Position numbers and translations under genes: made by a program
Notes under the pieces: model-generated
Seen by the model: only the letters and a program-made list of their open reading frames with translations
The model's database searches: none
Told to the model about the DNA's origin: nothing
Virus record (IMG/VR): IMGVR_UViG_3300020468_001741
Location: 1 to 20,807 of that record
Direction: 5' to 3' (one strand)
DNA from: a virus
DNA length: 20,807 bases
Shown here: positions 1-7,750 of the stretch, in pieces
Layout: each line of letters starts with the position of its first letter
How positions within the stretch are numbered: the first letter of the stretch is position 1

Positions 1-510
1 GAATTTACATTTACAAGATTTTTTGTTCCTTATCTTAATGACTTCAAAGGCTGGGCAGTGTTTTGTGATTGTGATTTCCTTTGGAAAATACCAAGCCACG
101 AACTAGTCAAATGGTGTGACCCATCCAAAGCTGTTGTATGTGTTCAACATGATTATACACCAAAAGAAACAACTAAAATGGATGGACAAACACAAACTGT
201 ATATCCAAGAAAAAATTGGTCTAGCATGGTGATTTGGAATTGTGAACATCCAAAAAATAAAATACTTACTCCAGAACTTTTAAACAAAGAAGAAGCTAAA
301 TTCCTACATAGATTTAGCTGGTTAGATGATAATGAAATTGGTGAACTACCTATTGAATATAATTGGCTAGTAGGTTGGTATAAAGAACCAAACGATGGTG
401 CTCCTAAAATATTACATTACACAGAAGGTGGGCCCTGGTTTGACGGATACCGAGATTGTGAATACGGCGACGATTGGAAAAAAGAATTAATAAATCTTTT
501 TAGTTCATAA
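1..510 (+). CDS. Glycosyltransferase, GT8-like GT-A fold (5'-truncated)
   Basis: The frame is open from base 1 without a convincing start, so the gene begins upstream of the window; the GTG at 58 lies inside a conserved block and is not the start. The visible 169 residues open with an FTRFFVPYL segment, then GWAVFCDCDFLW, where DCD fits the metal- and nucleotide-sugar-binding DxD motif of a GT-A transferase. Downstream are VYPRKNWSSMVIWNCEHP, WLDDNEIGELP and HYTEGGPWF, blocks I associate with a family of GT8-like sugar transferases annotated in bacteria and marine phages. The likely role is moving a sugar from a nucleotide sugar onto a surface glycan. It ends in TAA, whose last A is the first base of the next gene's ATG, so the two are probably translationally coupled. 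The donor sugar cannot be told from sequence. Confidence 0.8.
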   Translation, partial: EFTFTRFFVPYLNDFKGWAVFCDCDFLWKIPSHELVKWCDPSKAVVCVQHDYTPKETTKMDGQTQTVYPRKNWSSMVIWNCEHPKNKILTPELLNKEEAKFLHRFSWLDDNEIGELPIEYNWLVGWYKEPNDGAPKILHYTEGGPWFDGYRDCEYGDDWKKELINLFSS

Positions 511-941
511 TGAATTGGGAAAAGTTAAAAAAAGAACACTATTTCAGAGAACCTGTTGAACATATTGTTAGTACAACTATTTTTCCTATAAAAGAATATG
601 ACACTCTATACGAAAATCAAAATAATTTTACTCACACAACATGGCAAGAATTTGATGCAAAATATAGAACTGGGTTTGAACTTAAAGACGATATTACTGA
701 AATAGATTTTAAAAAAGAAATAATTGCTTTATGGTTTTTTAGAGAACGTTCAGACAACAACTCACAACCTGATATAAATGTTGCTGGCAAAAAAATTAGG
801 TATCATCAAAATAAGTTTTTACTTACTCCTTGTAAAGATATTACAATAGAAGAACAGAAAAGAAAATACATAAGACGGCCTTGTATTCAATTGGATATAT
901 CAAAAGTAAAGTACGAACAAATAATTGAGAGATTAAAATGA
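510..941 (+). CDS. Conserved-looking small protein of unknown function (143 aa)
   Basis: I do not recognise a characterised domain. The protein is charged and soluble-looking, with no signal peptide or membrane segment. Notable blocks are ALWFFRERSD (about residues 72-81), which reads like a structured core, and KRKYIRRPCIQLDI near the C-terminus. Its ATG overlaps the stop of the upstream glycosyltransferase by one base, and its own TGA overlaps the next gene's start as ATGA, placing it between a sugar transferase and a probable 2OG-Fe(II) oxygenase in one transcription unit. That context suggests an accessory role in the same glycan or modification pathway, for example as a partner of the oxygenase, but this is inference only. 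Confidence 0.7.
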   Translation: MNWEKLKKEHYFREPVEHIVSTTIFPIKEYDTLYENQNNFTHTTWQEFDAKYRTGFELKDDITEIDFKKEIIALWFFRERSDNNSQPDINVAGKKIRYHQNKFLLTPCKDITIEEQKRKYIRRPCIQLDISKVKYEQIIERLK

Positions 942-1549
942 TCGTTGGTGAAAGATTTTTACAAAAATGTTTAAACACAGATGTGCTACATGACCCGTGG
1001 CCCTATCAAATAATTGAAGATACATTTAGCTTAGATGTATTTGAAAAGTTAAAAAATCAATGCGAACAACAACTTGAAATAAAAACAGATAAGTTGATAC
1101 ATATTCACCCCAGCCAATTCAAAGAATACAATATTGATTTTTATGACGAAACTGTGGATATTTGTAGTAAGTTATTTGATAACGTAAAACAGTTACACGA
1201 AGTATATCCTGAATATAGAAAATATCCAACACTAGGTATTAATGCACACATTAGTATTACTCCGCCTCTGCCATACAAATTTTATATACACCAAGAAGGA
1301 CTTGAAAAAACTTGGAGTTCAGTGACTTATATTACTCCAGAAATAAATGTTGGCACAAAAATGTATACTGCACAAAACGAAGACGCATTTGTAAAAGAAG
1401 CAGAATGGAAGCCAAATTCAACATTTATATTTTGTGGACAACAAAATAAAACTTGGCATTCTTATGAGAGTAACCAAAATACTAATAGAATAACTTTTAA
1501 CTTATTCATTATGAAGCATAGAAGTAAGAAGTGCTTTTATCCTCTATAA
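938..1549 (+). CDS. Probable 2-oxoglutarate/Fe(II)-dependent oxygenase (prolyl-hydroxylase-like)
   Basis: The 203-aa protein fits the double-stranded beta-helix oxygenase pattern. A proximal His is at about 118 in FYIHQEGLEKTWSSVTYI, a distal His at 174 in NKTWHSYES, and a basic residue (R184 in NRITFNLF) sits where the 2-oxoglutarate carboxylate is usually bound. The proximal motif reads HxE (H118, E120) instead of the common HxD, so the iron-ligand set is slightly unusual. Family members hydroxylate proteins, sugars or small metabolites; the substrate here is unknown. The ATG is coupled to the preceding gene by a 4-nt ATGA overlap. The last 41 nt overlap the 3' end of the convergent minus-strand glycosyltransferase, and an inverted repeat spans this junction. 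Confidence 0.7.
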   Translation: MIVGERFLQKCLNTDVLHDPWPYQIIEDTFSLDVFEKLKNQCEQQLEIKTDKLIHIHPSQFKEYNIDFYDETVDICSKLFDNVKQLHEVYPEYRKYPTLGINAHISITPPLPYKFYIHQEGLEKTWSSVTYITPEINVGTKMYTAQNEDAFVKEAEWKPNSTFIFCGQQNKTWHSYESNQNTNRITFNLFIMKHRSKKCFYPL

Positions 1550-2243
1550 ATTTTTTGAGAGCACTTACATCATTGGCTAGATGTCTATCTCTAACTTTTT
1601 TCCAAACATAGTTGTCGCGAATATTAATATTAAAGTTTGTTCTAATTTGTTTTCCAGCATCGTCGTCTATAATTTTTTTAGCTTTGAATTCTACAGTTGG
1701 CAAATATAAACATCTATTCAATTTACGAGCAACTTTTTGTGTGTAAGAATCTACGTGCCAGTGCCAAAAGAATATTGGTGCAAGATATCCCAATGTGTTT
1801 GTCCAGTTTTTATGCACTGCAAAATGTGCCGCTCCTAAGGGTTCATCTCCCCAAAGTCTTACAGTGTTTCCTAGTTTTCCTGATGTTTTAACACGGCCAT
1901 CTGAAGGGACAACCATCAGTATACGATCATGATATTTGTTTATTTCATTTACAATCAATGTGTCCCAACCTTTAGTATTCACTTGTACATCATCTCCCAT
2001 CAACATAACAACATTGTTGGATGCTTTTTCACACATCAAGTTCCAACTAAAACAAGTTGATTGATTTGGTCCTACTGTGTAATGTTTTTCATCAAGCAAA
2101 TCTTTGTATTGCTTTAATTTTGGATCATCATCATTAAGGTAAAACAGAAATTCAGTATCGCCATCTTGCATTTTGGTTGCTGTGTCAACAAGTCTTTTTG
2201 CAAGTTCAGGACGGCCTCTTGATGGGCAACAAAAAGAAATCAT
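1509..2243 (-). CDS. GT2-like GT-A glycosyltransferase
   Basis: A 244-aa protein opening with MISFCCPSRGRPE, a beta-strand and loop typical of the GT-A nucleotide-binding start, followed by a repeat-poor Rossmann-like half and VVMLMGDDVQ, where GDD fits the DxD-type metal site. The C-terminal half has FFWHWHVDSY, in the acceptor-side position. I chose the ATG at 2243 over an upstream in-frame TTG at 2261 because the ATG forms a classic 4-nt ATGA overlap with the stop of the upstream epimerase gene, and a GGAAG-like ribosome site lies just before it. It is the last gene of the seven-gene minus-strand block, and its end overlaps the convergent oxygenase gene by 41 nt. The donor and acceptor are unknown. 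Confidence 0.72.
   Translation of the reverse strand: MISFCCPSRGRPELAKRLVDTATKMQDGDTEFLFYLNDDDPKLKQYKDLLDEKHYTVGPNQSTCFSWNLMCEKASNNVVMLMGDDVQVNTKGWDTLIVNEINKYHDRILMVVPSDGRVKTSGKLGNTVRLWGDEPLGAAHFAVHKNWTNTLGYLAPIFFWHWHVDSYTQKVARKLNRCLYLPTVEFKAKKIIDDDAGKQIRTNFNINIRDNYVWKKVRDRHLANDVSALKKFIEDKSTSYFYAS
1529..1566 (+). repeat. Inverted repeat at a convergent gene overlap (possible terminator)
   Basis: AAGTGCT at 1529-1535 pairs perfectly with AGCACTT at 1560-1566. In plus-strand RNA the stem extends to 11 bp with two G-U pairs (1529-1539 with 1556-1566) around a 16-nt loop that contains the oxygenase stop codon. On the minus strand the extension breaks after 7 bp. There is no U-run after the stem, so it is at best an atypical terminator, or an RNA 3'-end stabiliser. 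Confidence 0.45.
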
Positions 2244-3244
2244 ATTAATTTTTTCTTCCAAGTATCTGGCGTATGCTCATTAATAATTTCTAAAGGTAAA
2301 TGATATTGAAATTTTTTTGTGCCTCTTGTTCTGATATATTCAGCAGTCTTTTTAACTGCCTGTCGCATATTTGTAGATGTTTGGTAGTCTAGCAATTTAC
2401 GTGCTTTATCTGATGAACAAGTTGCTAGTTTCACTTCTTTTGGTCTGTCTTTGTGATGAATAGGATCTAGATTTAATCCTGTTTCATTTGCACACGCTTC
2501 TGCCAATTCATTTATTGTTACAGGTTCTTCGTCAGGACCTATGTTAATTACTTCACCAACTACATTATTTTGAAAGGCTAAAGCATTCAAACAATACAAG
2601 CAATCGTCTATGTAGCTAAAACATCTTTGCTGTTTGCCATCTCCATACACAATTGGTTGCTTGCCTTGCAACATTCTGTTTAACATTATTGACATAACAT
2701 TTCTAAATGGGTCATCATACTTTTGTCTTGGTCCAACAATGTTATGAGGCACTGCTATTACATACTCTACTCCGTGTGTTTCACACAGATTTATCAAGAC
2801 ATCTTCTCCGGCTTTCTTAGCGATACCATATGGGTCCTGTGGACGGCATTCATAATCTTCTTTATACGGTACGTTGTCATGATGTCCGTATCTGGCCATA
2901 CTTGAACAATAGACAATCCGTTTTACTTTGTTCCTGATTGCCGCAGTAATGGTTGCTACTGATGCTTCAAAAATATTTCGTGTTACAAGCACGGGAGAAA
3001 AAACTGAAAGGCCCTCATATGCCGTGGCGGCAGTGTGGTATACAACGTCACAGCCTTCCATTGCTTTTGTCATGTTTTCTAAATCGCAACAATCAATTTG
3101 ATAAAACTCTACATTTTGTGGAACATTATCCGTGTAGCCCCCAATCATGTTATCATTACCAGCCACAGAATGTCCTTCAGATATCATTAAGTCTGCTAAA
3201 TGTGATCCTAAAAAGCCGGCAACACCTGTAATGAAAACTTTCAT
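2240..3244 (-). CDS. NAD-dependent epimerase/dehydratase, GalE-like (extended SDR)
   Basis: The 334-aa protein is an extended short-chain dehydrogenase. It has the GxxGFLG nucleotide-binding loop (GVAGFLG, residues 7-13), a Ser-containing strand CSSMARYG (113-120), the catalytic YxxxK (Y139, K143 in DPYGIAKK) and a GPRQKYDDPF substrate loop downstream. Enzymes with this layout interconvert or dehydrate nucleotide sugars, most often UDP-glucose/UDP-galactose or UDP-GlcNAc type 4-epimerases. It probably supplies activated sugar for the surrounding transferases. It has a charged C-terminal tail of about 25 residues past the usual end. An alternative is a 4-reductase acting after the Gmd encoded in this window; motifs alone do not separate these options. 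An 8-nt gap separates it from the upstream sulfotransferase. Confidence 0.88.
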   Translation of the reverse strand: MKVFITGVAGFLGSHLADLMISEGHSVAGNDNMIGGYTDNVPQNVEFYQIDCCDLENMTKAMEGCDVVYHTAATAYEGLSVFSPVLVTRNIFEASVATITAAIRNKVKRIVYCSSMARYGHHDNVPYKEDYECRPQDPYGIAKKAGEDVLINLCETHGVEYVIAVPHNIVGPRQKYDDPFRNVMSIMLNRMLQGKQPIVYGDGKQQRCFSYIDDCLYCLNALAFQNNVVGEVINIGPDEEPVTINELAEACANETGLNLDPIHHKDRPKEVKLATCSSDKARKLLDYQTSTNMRQAVKKTAEYIRTRGTKKFQYHLPLEIINEHTPDTWKKKLI

Positions 3245-3252
3245 AATATTAT

Positions 3253-3852
3253 TTAAACGTTAGGATAGTACTTGGACAAATATTCAACATCATCCTTATA
3301 GAGTCTTTTGATCCTTTGCACTTGATGATAGGTTATTCTTGATGTACGGTCTTTAATTCCTCTCATTAATTTTTTTGGAAATTTGAACTTAGTATTAAAT
3401 TTTGGAAATTGTTCACGTGGTTTTTTTGGTCTTTTAAGTAAATCTTCAAACCTGTAAATAACATCAAACTTTGCATCTGGTTCACACAGCCAATAAGTTT
3501 GTGGCAAGTAGTGTGCTTTTACTTTACCGCTTTCATATTCGTCTAACATATCGTCAATACTTTTCCATCCATGTCGTTTAGCTGTATCTTTTGTTTCATT
3601 GTAATAACCCCAGGCACTTACAATTCTATCAATAGGCTCCCTTATTATTGTTACAATCTTATAATCTGAATAATCAAATTCAGCCTCATCTAATTTTTTT
3701 AAGATTCCAGATAACTGTCCGTGTCTTCCAAACTCGTGCTTTTTTAAAAAAAACTGTTTATCCCACTGGTTTGGCCAAGCATATGAAAACCAACTACCAC
3801 CTGTGCGAGGTATATGCACATAAATCATCTTGGATTCAATATCAATCTGCAC
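3253..3852 (-). CDS. PAPS-dependent sulfotransferase family protein
   Basis: The 199-aa protein starts with MIYVHIPRTGGSWF, the 5'-phosphosulfate-binding loop of Golgi-type/Sulfotransfer_2 enzymes (residues 13-21), and has VTIIREPIDRIVSAW (about 67-81), whose Arg and Ser match the 3'-phosphate-binding motif. The expected reaction is transfer of sulfate from PAPS to a hydroxyl, here most likely on a glycan given the neighbours. Two starts are possible: GTG at 3852, overlapping the upstream methyltransferase by 11 nt, or ATG at 3828. I kept the longer form because a short basic or acidic lead before the loop is normal for the family. It is an unusual cargo if the host lacks sulfate assimilation (see findings). 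Confidence 0.85.
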   Translation of the reverse strand: MQIDIESKMIYVHIPRTGGSWFSYAWPNQWDKQFFLKKHEFGRHGQLSGILKKLDEAEFDYSDYKIVTIIREPIDRIVSAWGYYNETKDTAKRHGWKSIDDMLDEYESGKVKAHYLPQTYWLCEPDAKFDVIYRFEDLLKRPKKPREQFPKFNTKFKFPKKLMRGIKDRTSRITYHQVQRIKRLYKDDVEYLSKYYPNV

Positions 3853-4468
3853 AATAATAAACCTTGTCAGGCCAATGTTCTAGCAGTAACTTAAAGCCTA
3901 ATTGCTCAAGAAAATCCATACATTCCTTATTACTACTGCCATATTTTCCTGTGTTACTGTTAAGCTCAATCATTACATATTCCACTGTCCTTAATGTTTT
4001 GTTAGCCCCTTTTAACACTTCCATCTCATATCCTTCTACATCAATTTTAATCATATCAACGTTGTGCAAGTTCAGTGAATCAATTGTTATCATTTGAATA
4101 TCACCTTCTTCGCCAACACGTTTTGCCTGTGTAAAATTATCTCCAATTAATTTTATTTTTTTAAATGTGTTCCCAATTGCTACTTGTTTATTAATACTGT
4201 TCTTGCAATTTTTATTTAGGCAGTCAAAATGTAACTTGTCTGGTTCAAATGCAATAATTTTATTTGCATACGGTTCCATAACTTGTGTCCAAGTGCCACA
4301 CCAAGCACCAATGTCTAACACTGTATTAAATTTTTTGCCGTGTTGATCACACCACTCAATGAACTTATTCAAGCATTTGTTTTGGGTAAATGGTTGGCCT
4401 GCTTTCCAATCATTTAAATGAATGTCATTGCTAGGTACCCAGAAATTATTAATTTTTTCTATTTGCAT
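3842..4468 (-). CDS. FkbM-family SAM-dependent methyltransferase (copy 1)
   Basis: The 208-aa protein has the class I methyltransferase core: LDIGAWCGTW (51-60, SAM-binding motif I), IIAFEPD (71-77, acidic end of strand 2) and DMIKIDVEGYEMEVLKGA (138-155), the signature of the FkbM family. These enzymes usually O-methylate sugars or polyketides; in this context an O-methylation of a surface sugar is likely. It overlaps the upstream methyltransferase by 20 nt and the downstream sulfotransferase by about 11 nt, so the three are tightly coupled. The shared family signature with its neighbour indicates either an old tandem duplication or two family members recruited together. The two differ strongly outside the SAM-binding motifs, arguing for different substrates or positions. 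Confidence 0.9.
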   Translation of the reverse strand: MQIEKINNFWVPSNDIHLNDWKAGQPFTQNKCLNKFIEWCDQHGKKFNTVLDIGAWCGTWTQVMEPYANKIIAFEPDKLHFDCLNKNCKNSINKQVAIGNTFKKIKLIGDNFTQAKRVGEEGDIQMITIDSLNLHNVDMIKIDVEGYEMEVLKGANKTLRTVEYVMIELNSNTGKYGSSNKECMDFLEQLGFKLLLEHWPDKVYYCAD

Positions 4469-5159
4469 TTGTTAAAATATAATTGTATTCGTCTTCGTTA
4501 CGTTTGTGTTTAGATTCTAATGTAAAACCTAAAGCTTCAATCATTGCGATATAATTTATGTTTTTATTATCCACTTCTATCAAAATACTTTTTGTGTTTT
4601 TAAAAATATTCATTCCGCCTTCAACAACTTTGTCTTCAAATCCGTCAACATCAATTTTAATATAGTCAGGTTGTGGTAAGATTTTTCTTTCAATGAGAAA
4701 GTTTAGTGAAAATTCTGTGCATCCGTGATAGTATTCACCTTTCGTGCCAACTACATTATTTGCAACTCCTTCGTGCATATTCTTAACATTTATAGTTGAT
4801 AAATTTACTTTATCACTTACAGCAACGCAGTATGCATTGCAATTTTCTAAATTATTTAAATTGATACTGTCTAATAAATTTTTGTAACTTGCCGCGTGTG
4901 GCTCAAATGCAAACACTGTATTTTGTTTTGTTATTGCACTATACAAAGTGTAGATGCCAATGTTAGCACCTATGTCAAAAAACACACTATCTTTATCAAA
5001 GCTATTGATCCATTTTATTGTCTCTGGTTCTTTACTTAACAGACGATCCATTCTATTTTTAATATAGGTTTTATGTCCTTTATTATTGGCAAAATATATT
5101 TGTTTCTTTCCAACAGGAAATGTAAAAAAATCATTGTCAAAACTTTTTAATTTTGGCAT
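4449..5159 (-). CDS. FkbM-family SAM-dependent methyltransferase (copy 2)
   Basis: The 236-aa protein has FFDIGANIGIYTLYSA (motif I, about 61-76), VFAFEPHAASYKNLL (82-96) and PDYIKIDVDGFEDKVVEGG (164-182), all matching the FkbM methyltransferase pattern. It should methylate a hydroxyl group using SAM, probably on a sugar of the glycan made by this cluster. Its ATG lies one base inside the stop of the upstream GT-B gene (TAATG), and an AAAGGA ribosome site sits 8 nt before the ATG, one of the clearer ribosome sites in the block. It is followed with a 20-nt overlap by the second FkbM gene. Confidence 0.9.
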   Translation of the reverse strand: MPKLKSFDNDFFTFPVGKKQIYFANNKGHKTYIKNRMDRLLSKEPETIKWINSFDKDSVFFDIGANIGIYTLYSAITKQNTVFAFEPHAASYKNLLDSINLNNLENCNAYCVAVSDKVNLSTINVKNMHEGVANNVVGTKGEYYHGCTEFSLNFLIERKILPQPDYIKIDVDGFEDKVVEGGMNIFKNTKSILIEVDNKNINYIAMIEALGFTLESKHKRNEDEYNYILTNANRKN

Positions 5160-5971
5160 TACATAAATCCTTTATCAAGTAAAATTTCTACAGCAGTTCC
5201 GTTGGCAAACTCCTCTGGAGTAAATTGTTGATAGGCTAAACTATATAGCCATGGTTCAGGATCTGCATAAAAAGGTTGTTCAATGTCTTCTAAATTTAGA
5301 TTGCCCATGGCTACTGCAAAACTTTTCTCATGACAAAATACAGGCACACCCATACATATTGCCTCGACAGCACTAATACTACAACTGGTTACACAAGCAT
5401 AAGCATTCTCCAAATCTTTACTTAAAGGTACTTTTGCTTCACTAGGTCCAGACGTGCCTCTGCCTCGTGGTTTCTCTCGAATTTTAATTGGCCTATCTGT
5501 TACACGTTTCAACTTTTCAACAGTATTTGTAGTCCAGTCAATCTCGCCAATGTAATTGTTGATGCCAGCACTGCTTGGACAAACTAAAATATGCTCGCCT
5601 TTCATTGTTGGAGCCTTAATTTTTATGTCAAATTTTTCAAACCTATCTGCTTTACAATCAGTAATGAATTTTGCGTGTATTGCATTTTTGCATATTCTCC
5701 AATAATGATTGTTTGGCTGTAAGTTGTTATTGTCAAATCTACCAAAGTATGGAGTGTCAGTGAACCAATATTGATGCTTTCTTAATCCTAGTTTTCTTAT
5801 AAGATCAAGATTGTTGTTTACAAACCCCCAAAACATAGCATTCGGCAAAGCGTCTGTAGCTTGTTCGTTGTTTGCCATTACAACTTGTTCTGGCCAAGTT
5901 TTTTTTACTCCATTGAAAACTTCCCAGGCTTTGCTTTTTTGATTATTATATGGTGCGTAGATTGTTAGCAT
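5159..5971 (-). CDS. GT-B-type, KpsC/KpsS-like glycosyltransferase (paralogue A)
   Basis: A 270-aa soluble protein belonging to a four-member family inside this window (the others are at 10407, 11212 and 15144). Shared features are a central strand HILVCPSSAG followed by W..NTVEKLKRVTDRPIKIR, then a segment VTSCSISAVEAICMGVPVFC (about 195-214) that resembles the nucleotide-sugar site of capsule and CDP-glycerol type GT-B enzymes. The C-terminal signature is SLAYQQFTPEEFANGTA. The likely role is addition of a sugar to a surface polysaccharide. It overlaps the upstream SGNH gene by 26 nt and ends in TAATG with the methyltransferase. The assignment to GT-B rests on motif resemblance; the donor is unknown. 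Confidence 0.68.
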   Translation of the reverse strand: MLTIYAPYNNQKSKAWEVFNGVKKTWPEQVVMANNEQATDALPNAMFWGFVNNNLDLIRKLGLRKHQYWFTDTPYFGRFDNNNLQPNNHYWRICKNAIHAKFITDCKADRFEKFDIKIKAPTMKGEHILVCPSSAGINNYIGEIDWTTNTVEKLKRVTDRPIKIREKPRGRGTSGPSEAKVPLSKDLENAYACVTSCSISAVEAICMGVPVFCHEKSFAVAMGNLNLEDIEQPFYADPEPWLYSLAYQQFTPEEFANGTAVEILLDKGFM

Positions 5972-6638
5972 TTACAAACTCATTTATTTGTTTGGCCCAG
6001 TCACGATGGCCGTCCTCGTTAGGATGTTCGTCATCGGGTTTACATTGTTGTGACTTTTCTCTTGTATAATCTAGATGACTAGTGTCAGGCTTGAAAAAAC
6101 GTTTTTTATCAATTTTATCAAACATAAACTGTATATCTTTATTTTTAATTGTTGCGTCTGACAAAGTATTGTAAAACACATATGGATAACCTTTATTTTG
6201 AAAAAAGTCTTGTAAATCAAGTAATGCTAATATAGATTCTACTTGTGTCATTTGATCTAGATCTGCGCCACTCTTAAAAAGGTATTTGAAAAATCTCCTT
6301 GTTTCGTCATCTCTGTTTGGATCCCAAGTTTTCCAAGTGGTTTTCATAGTAGGAAATTTATGAGCCTTATATCCATCCCCTGTTGGATAATCAAATCTAT
6401 GCCCACCGCTTGATCCAATTAAGAAAAAACATTTTTTTGCTTCGTCTGGATATCTCTCACACCACGTTCTTGTGGTCCACATCAATCTTTTACTACCACG
6501 TCCACCGCCAGCGAGATTAACCTCAACATCAAGATTCATAAGTTTTGCTAACTCTAAACCACAATGTGTGTTTACATTGTCTCTTGGTCTAAAGGTCAAA
6601 AAAGAACAACCATTAATGAATATTTTGGAAACCGTCAT
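5946..6638 (-). CDS. SGNH/GDSL-family hydrolase or acyl-ester enzyme
   Basis: The 230-aa protein carries the SGNH blocks. Block I is FINGCSF (Ser12 as nucleophile), block II is NLAGGGRGS (41-49, oxyanion Gly), and a C-terminal block V is DDEHPNEDGHRDWA, where D202 and H205 complete a DxxH catalytic pair. The block III Asn is less clear, near IGSSGG at 74-79. Such enzymes add or remove acetyl or other acyl esters on glycans, which fits the cluster. An in-frame GTG at 6653 would add five residues, but I prefer the ATG at 6638 because it places the mature fold next to the start and leaves a small gap to the divergent GT61 gene. It is the first gene of the minus-strand block. No signal peptide is seen, so it should act in the cytoplasm or on the virion. 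Confidence 0.78.
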   Translation of the reverse strand: MTVSKIFINGCSFLTFRPRDNVNTHCGLELAKLMNLDVEVNLAGGGRGSKRLMWTTRTWCERYPDEAKKCFFLIGSSGGHRFDYPTGDGYKAHKFPTMKTTWKTWDPNRDDETRRFFKYLFKSGADLDQMTQVESILALLDLQDFFQNKGYPYVFYNTLSDATIKNKDIQFMFDKIDKKRFFKPDTSHLDYTREKSQQCKPDDEHPNEDGHRDWAKQINEFVNANNLRTI

Positions 6639-6667
6639 ACGATAATTATACACTAGTTATATAGGAT
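6639..6667. promoter_or_regulatory. Compact divergent start region between SGNH and GT61 genes
   Basis: Only 29 bp separate the two divergent start codons. On the minus strand TATAAT lies at 6650-6645, six bases before the ATG, and on the plus strand a TTATAT-like box precedes the ATG at 6668. No good -35 box is visible for either direction (the minus strand offers only TTGCAT at a 17-bp distance). If these are real promoters the transcripts would be nearly leaderless. This is a weak call based on AT-rich boxes in an AT-rich genome. Confidence 0.3.
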
Positions 6668-7750
6668 ATGCAAACAGTACAAAACATTCAGAACATTAAA
6701 TATTTTACACAACAATGGGATATAGTTGACCAAACATACCAATTTACTGTAGACTGGCCAAAACATAATATTACTAATACCTATTCTAGTTTACCAACCT
6801 TTGTGTCTGATTTTAGTAATTGCAGTGTAAATTCGTTGCCTGTTTTAGTAACCGAAGATAGGAAACTAATAACCAATCATGTATGGCCATTGATATCGAG
6901 ATATAGAGATAAACCACATAAAGTACACACCGTATTCAAAAAATGGGGTGAGAGCGTGGAAATCAATATGCCTCCCATTACACAACAATTTAATGGTACT
7001 TGGAAATACGTTTGGTTGCCAATTGATGAATACAGTGCGGAGAATCCATGGCACATATGGATTGATATAGTATCAAAGTTTAGATTAATTGAAAAACGTT
7101 GGAGTACAAATTTTGAAAAATATGTTTTTATACTTGCAAATAAAAGCAAATATTTTGAAAAAATTTGTAAACTATTTTTTCCTGATTTAAAATTTCTTAC
7201 TGTGCCAAAAAACGAAACGTGGCGATTCCAACACTTAATTGTGCCATCCATGAGTAATTACAACGACGGAATACTTACGCCTCACATGCCAGTATGGATA
7301 AGGCATTTGGCGAACCTTGTAAAAAAGAAACACACAAGACCGCACAAAAAAATTATTATTACAAGAACAGACGCAGTGAATAGAAATATTAAAAATCAAC
7401 AACATATGTTAATAGCACTTAAAGGGTGGGAGTGTGTTGAATTAGAAAAATTATCTATACAAGAACAAGTGCAAACGTTTGCTGAAGCAACTCACATTGT
7501 ATCTCCACACGGTGCTGGCTTAACAAATTTGTTATGGTGTGACCCTGGCACTAAAGTAATTGAATTGACACACAAGTCATTTTTTGGCAAAAAAGTTTAT
7601 CCTGTATTATCTCATCATTTAGGATTGAAACATTCTGTTTTACTTTGCGATACTGTGCCAATAAAAGGTCCTAAACCTAAAAATAAAAAGTTAAAGGATA
7701 TGGTTGATCTAGAAATAGATATAACCAAGTTACTTGAAAACTTAGATTAA
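6668..7750 (+). CDS. GT61-family (DUF563) glycosyltransferase
   Basis: The 360-aa protein has the hallmark of the GT61 family near its C-terminus: IVSPHGAGLTNLLWCDPGTK (277-296), followed by VIEL. Upstream, KKIIITRTDAVNRNI looks like the start of the second Rossmann half, with an R-T-D pair like the conserved basic residue of the family. GT61 enzymes transfer sugars such as xylose or GlcNAc to proteins or polysaccharides; in phage and bacterial surface clusters they act on O-antigen or capsule. The ATG follows GGAT only a couple of bases away, so the ribosome site is poor. It stands alone on the plus strand, and its last 4 nt overlap the convergent GT8-like gene. Confidence 0.83.
   Translation: MQTVQNIQNIKYFTQQWDIVDQTYQFTVDWPKHNITNTYSSLPTFVSDFSNCSVNSLPVLVTEDRKLITNHVWPLISRYRDKPHKVHTVFKKWGESVEINMPPITQQFNGTWKYVWLPIDEYSAENPWHIWIDIVSKFRLIEKRWSTNFEKYVFILANKSKYFEKICKLFFPDLKFLTVPKNETWRFQHLIVPSMSNYNDGILTPHMPVWIRHLANLVKKKHTRPHKKIIITRTDAVNRNIKNQQHMLIALKGWECVELEKLSIQEQVQTFAEATHIVSPHGAGLTNLLWCDPGTKVIELTHKSFFGKKVYPVLSHHLGLKHSVLLCDTVPIKGPKPKNKKLKDMVDLEIDITKLLENLD

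Noticed and set aside
774-781. TATAAATG resembling the T4 late promoter box
   Set aside because: Inside the 143-aa gene with no gene start just downstream; expected by chance in AT-rich DNA.
1697-1891. Antisense open frames within the minus-strand genes
   Set aside because: They lie wholly within well-supported genes, have low-complexity composition and lack ribosome sites.
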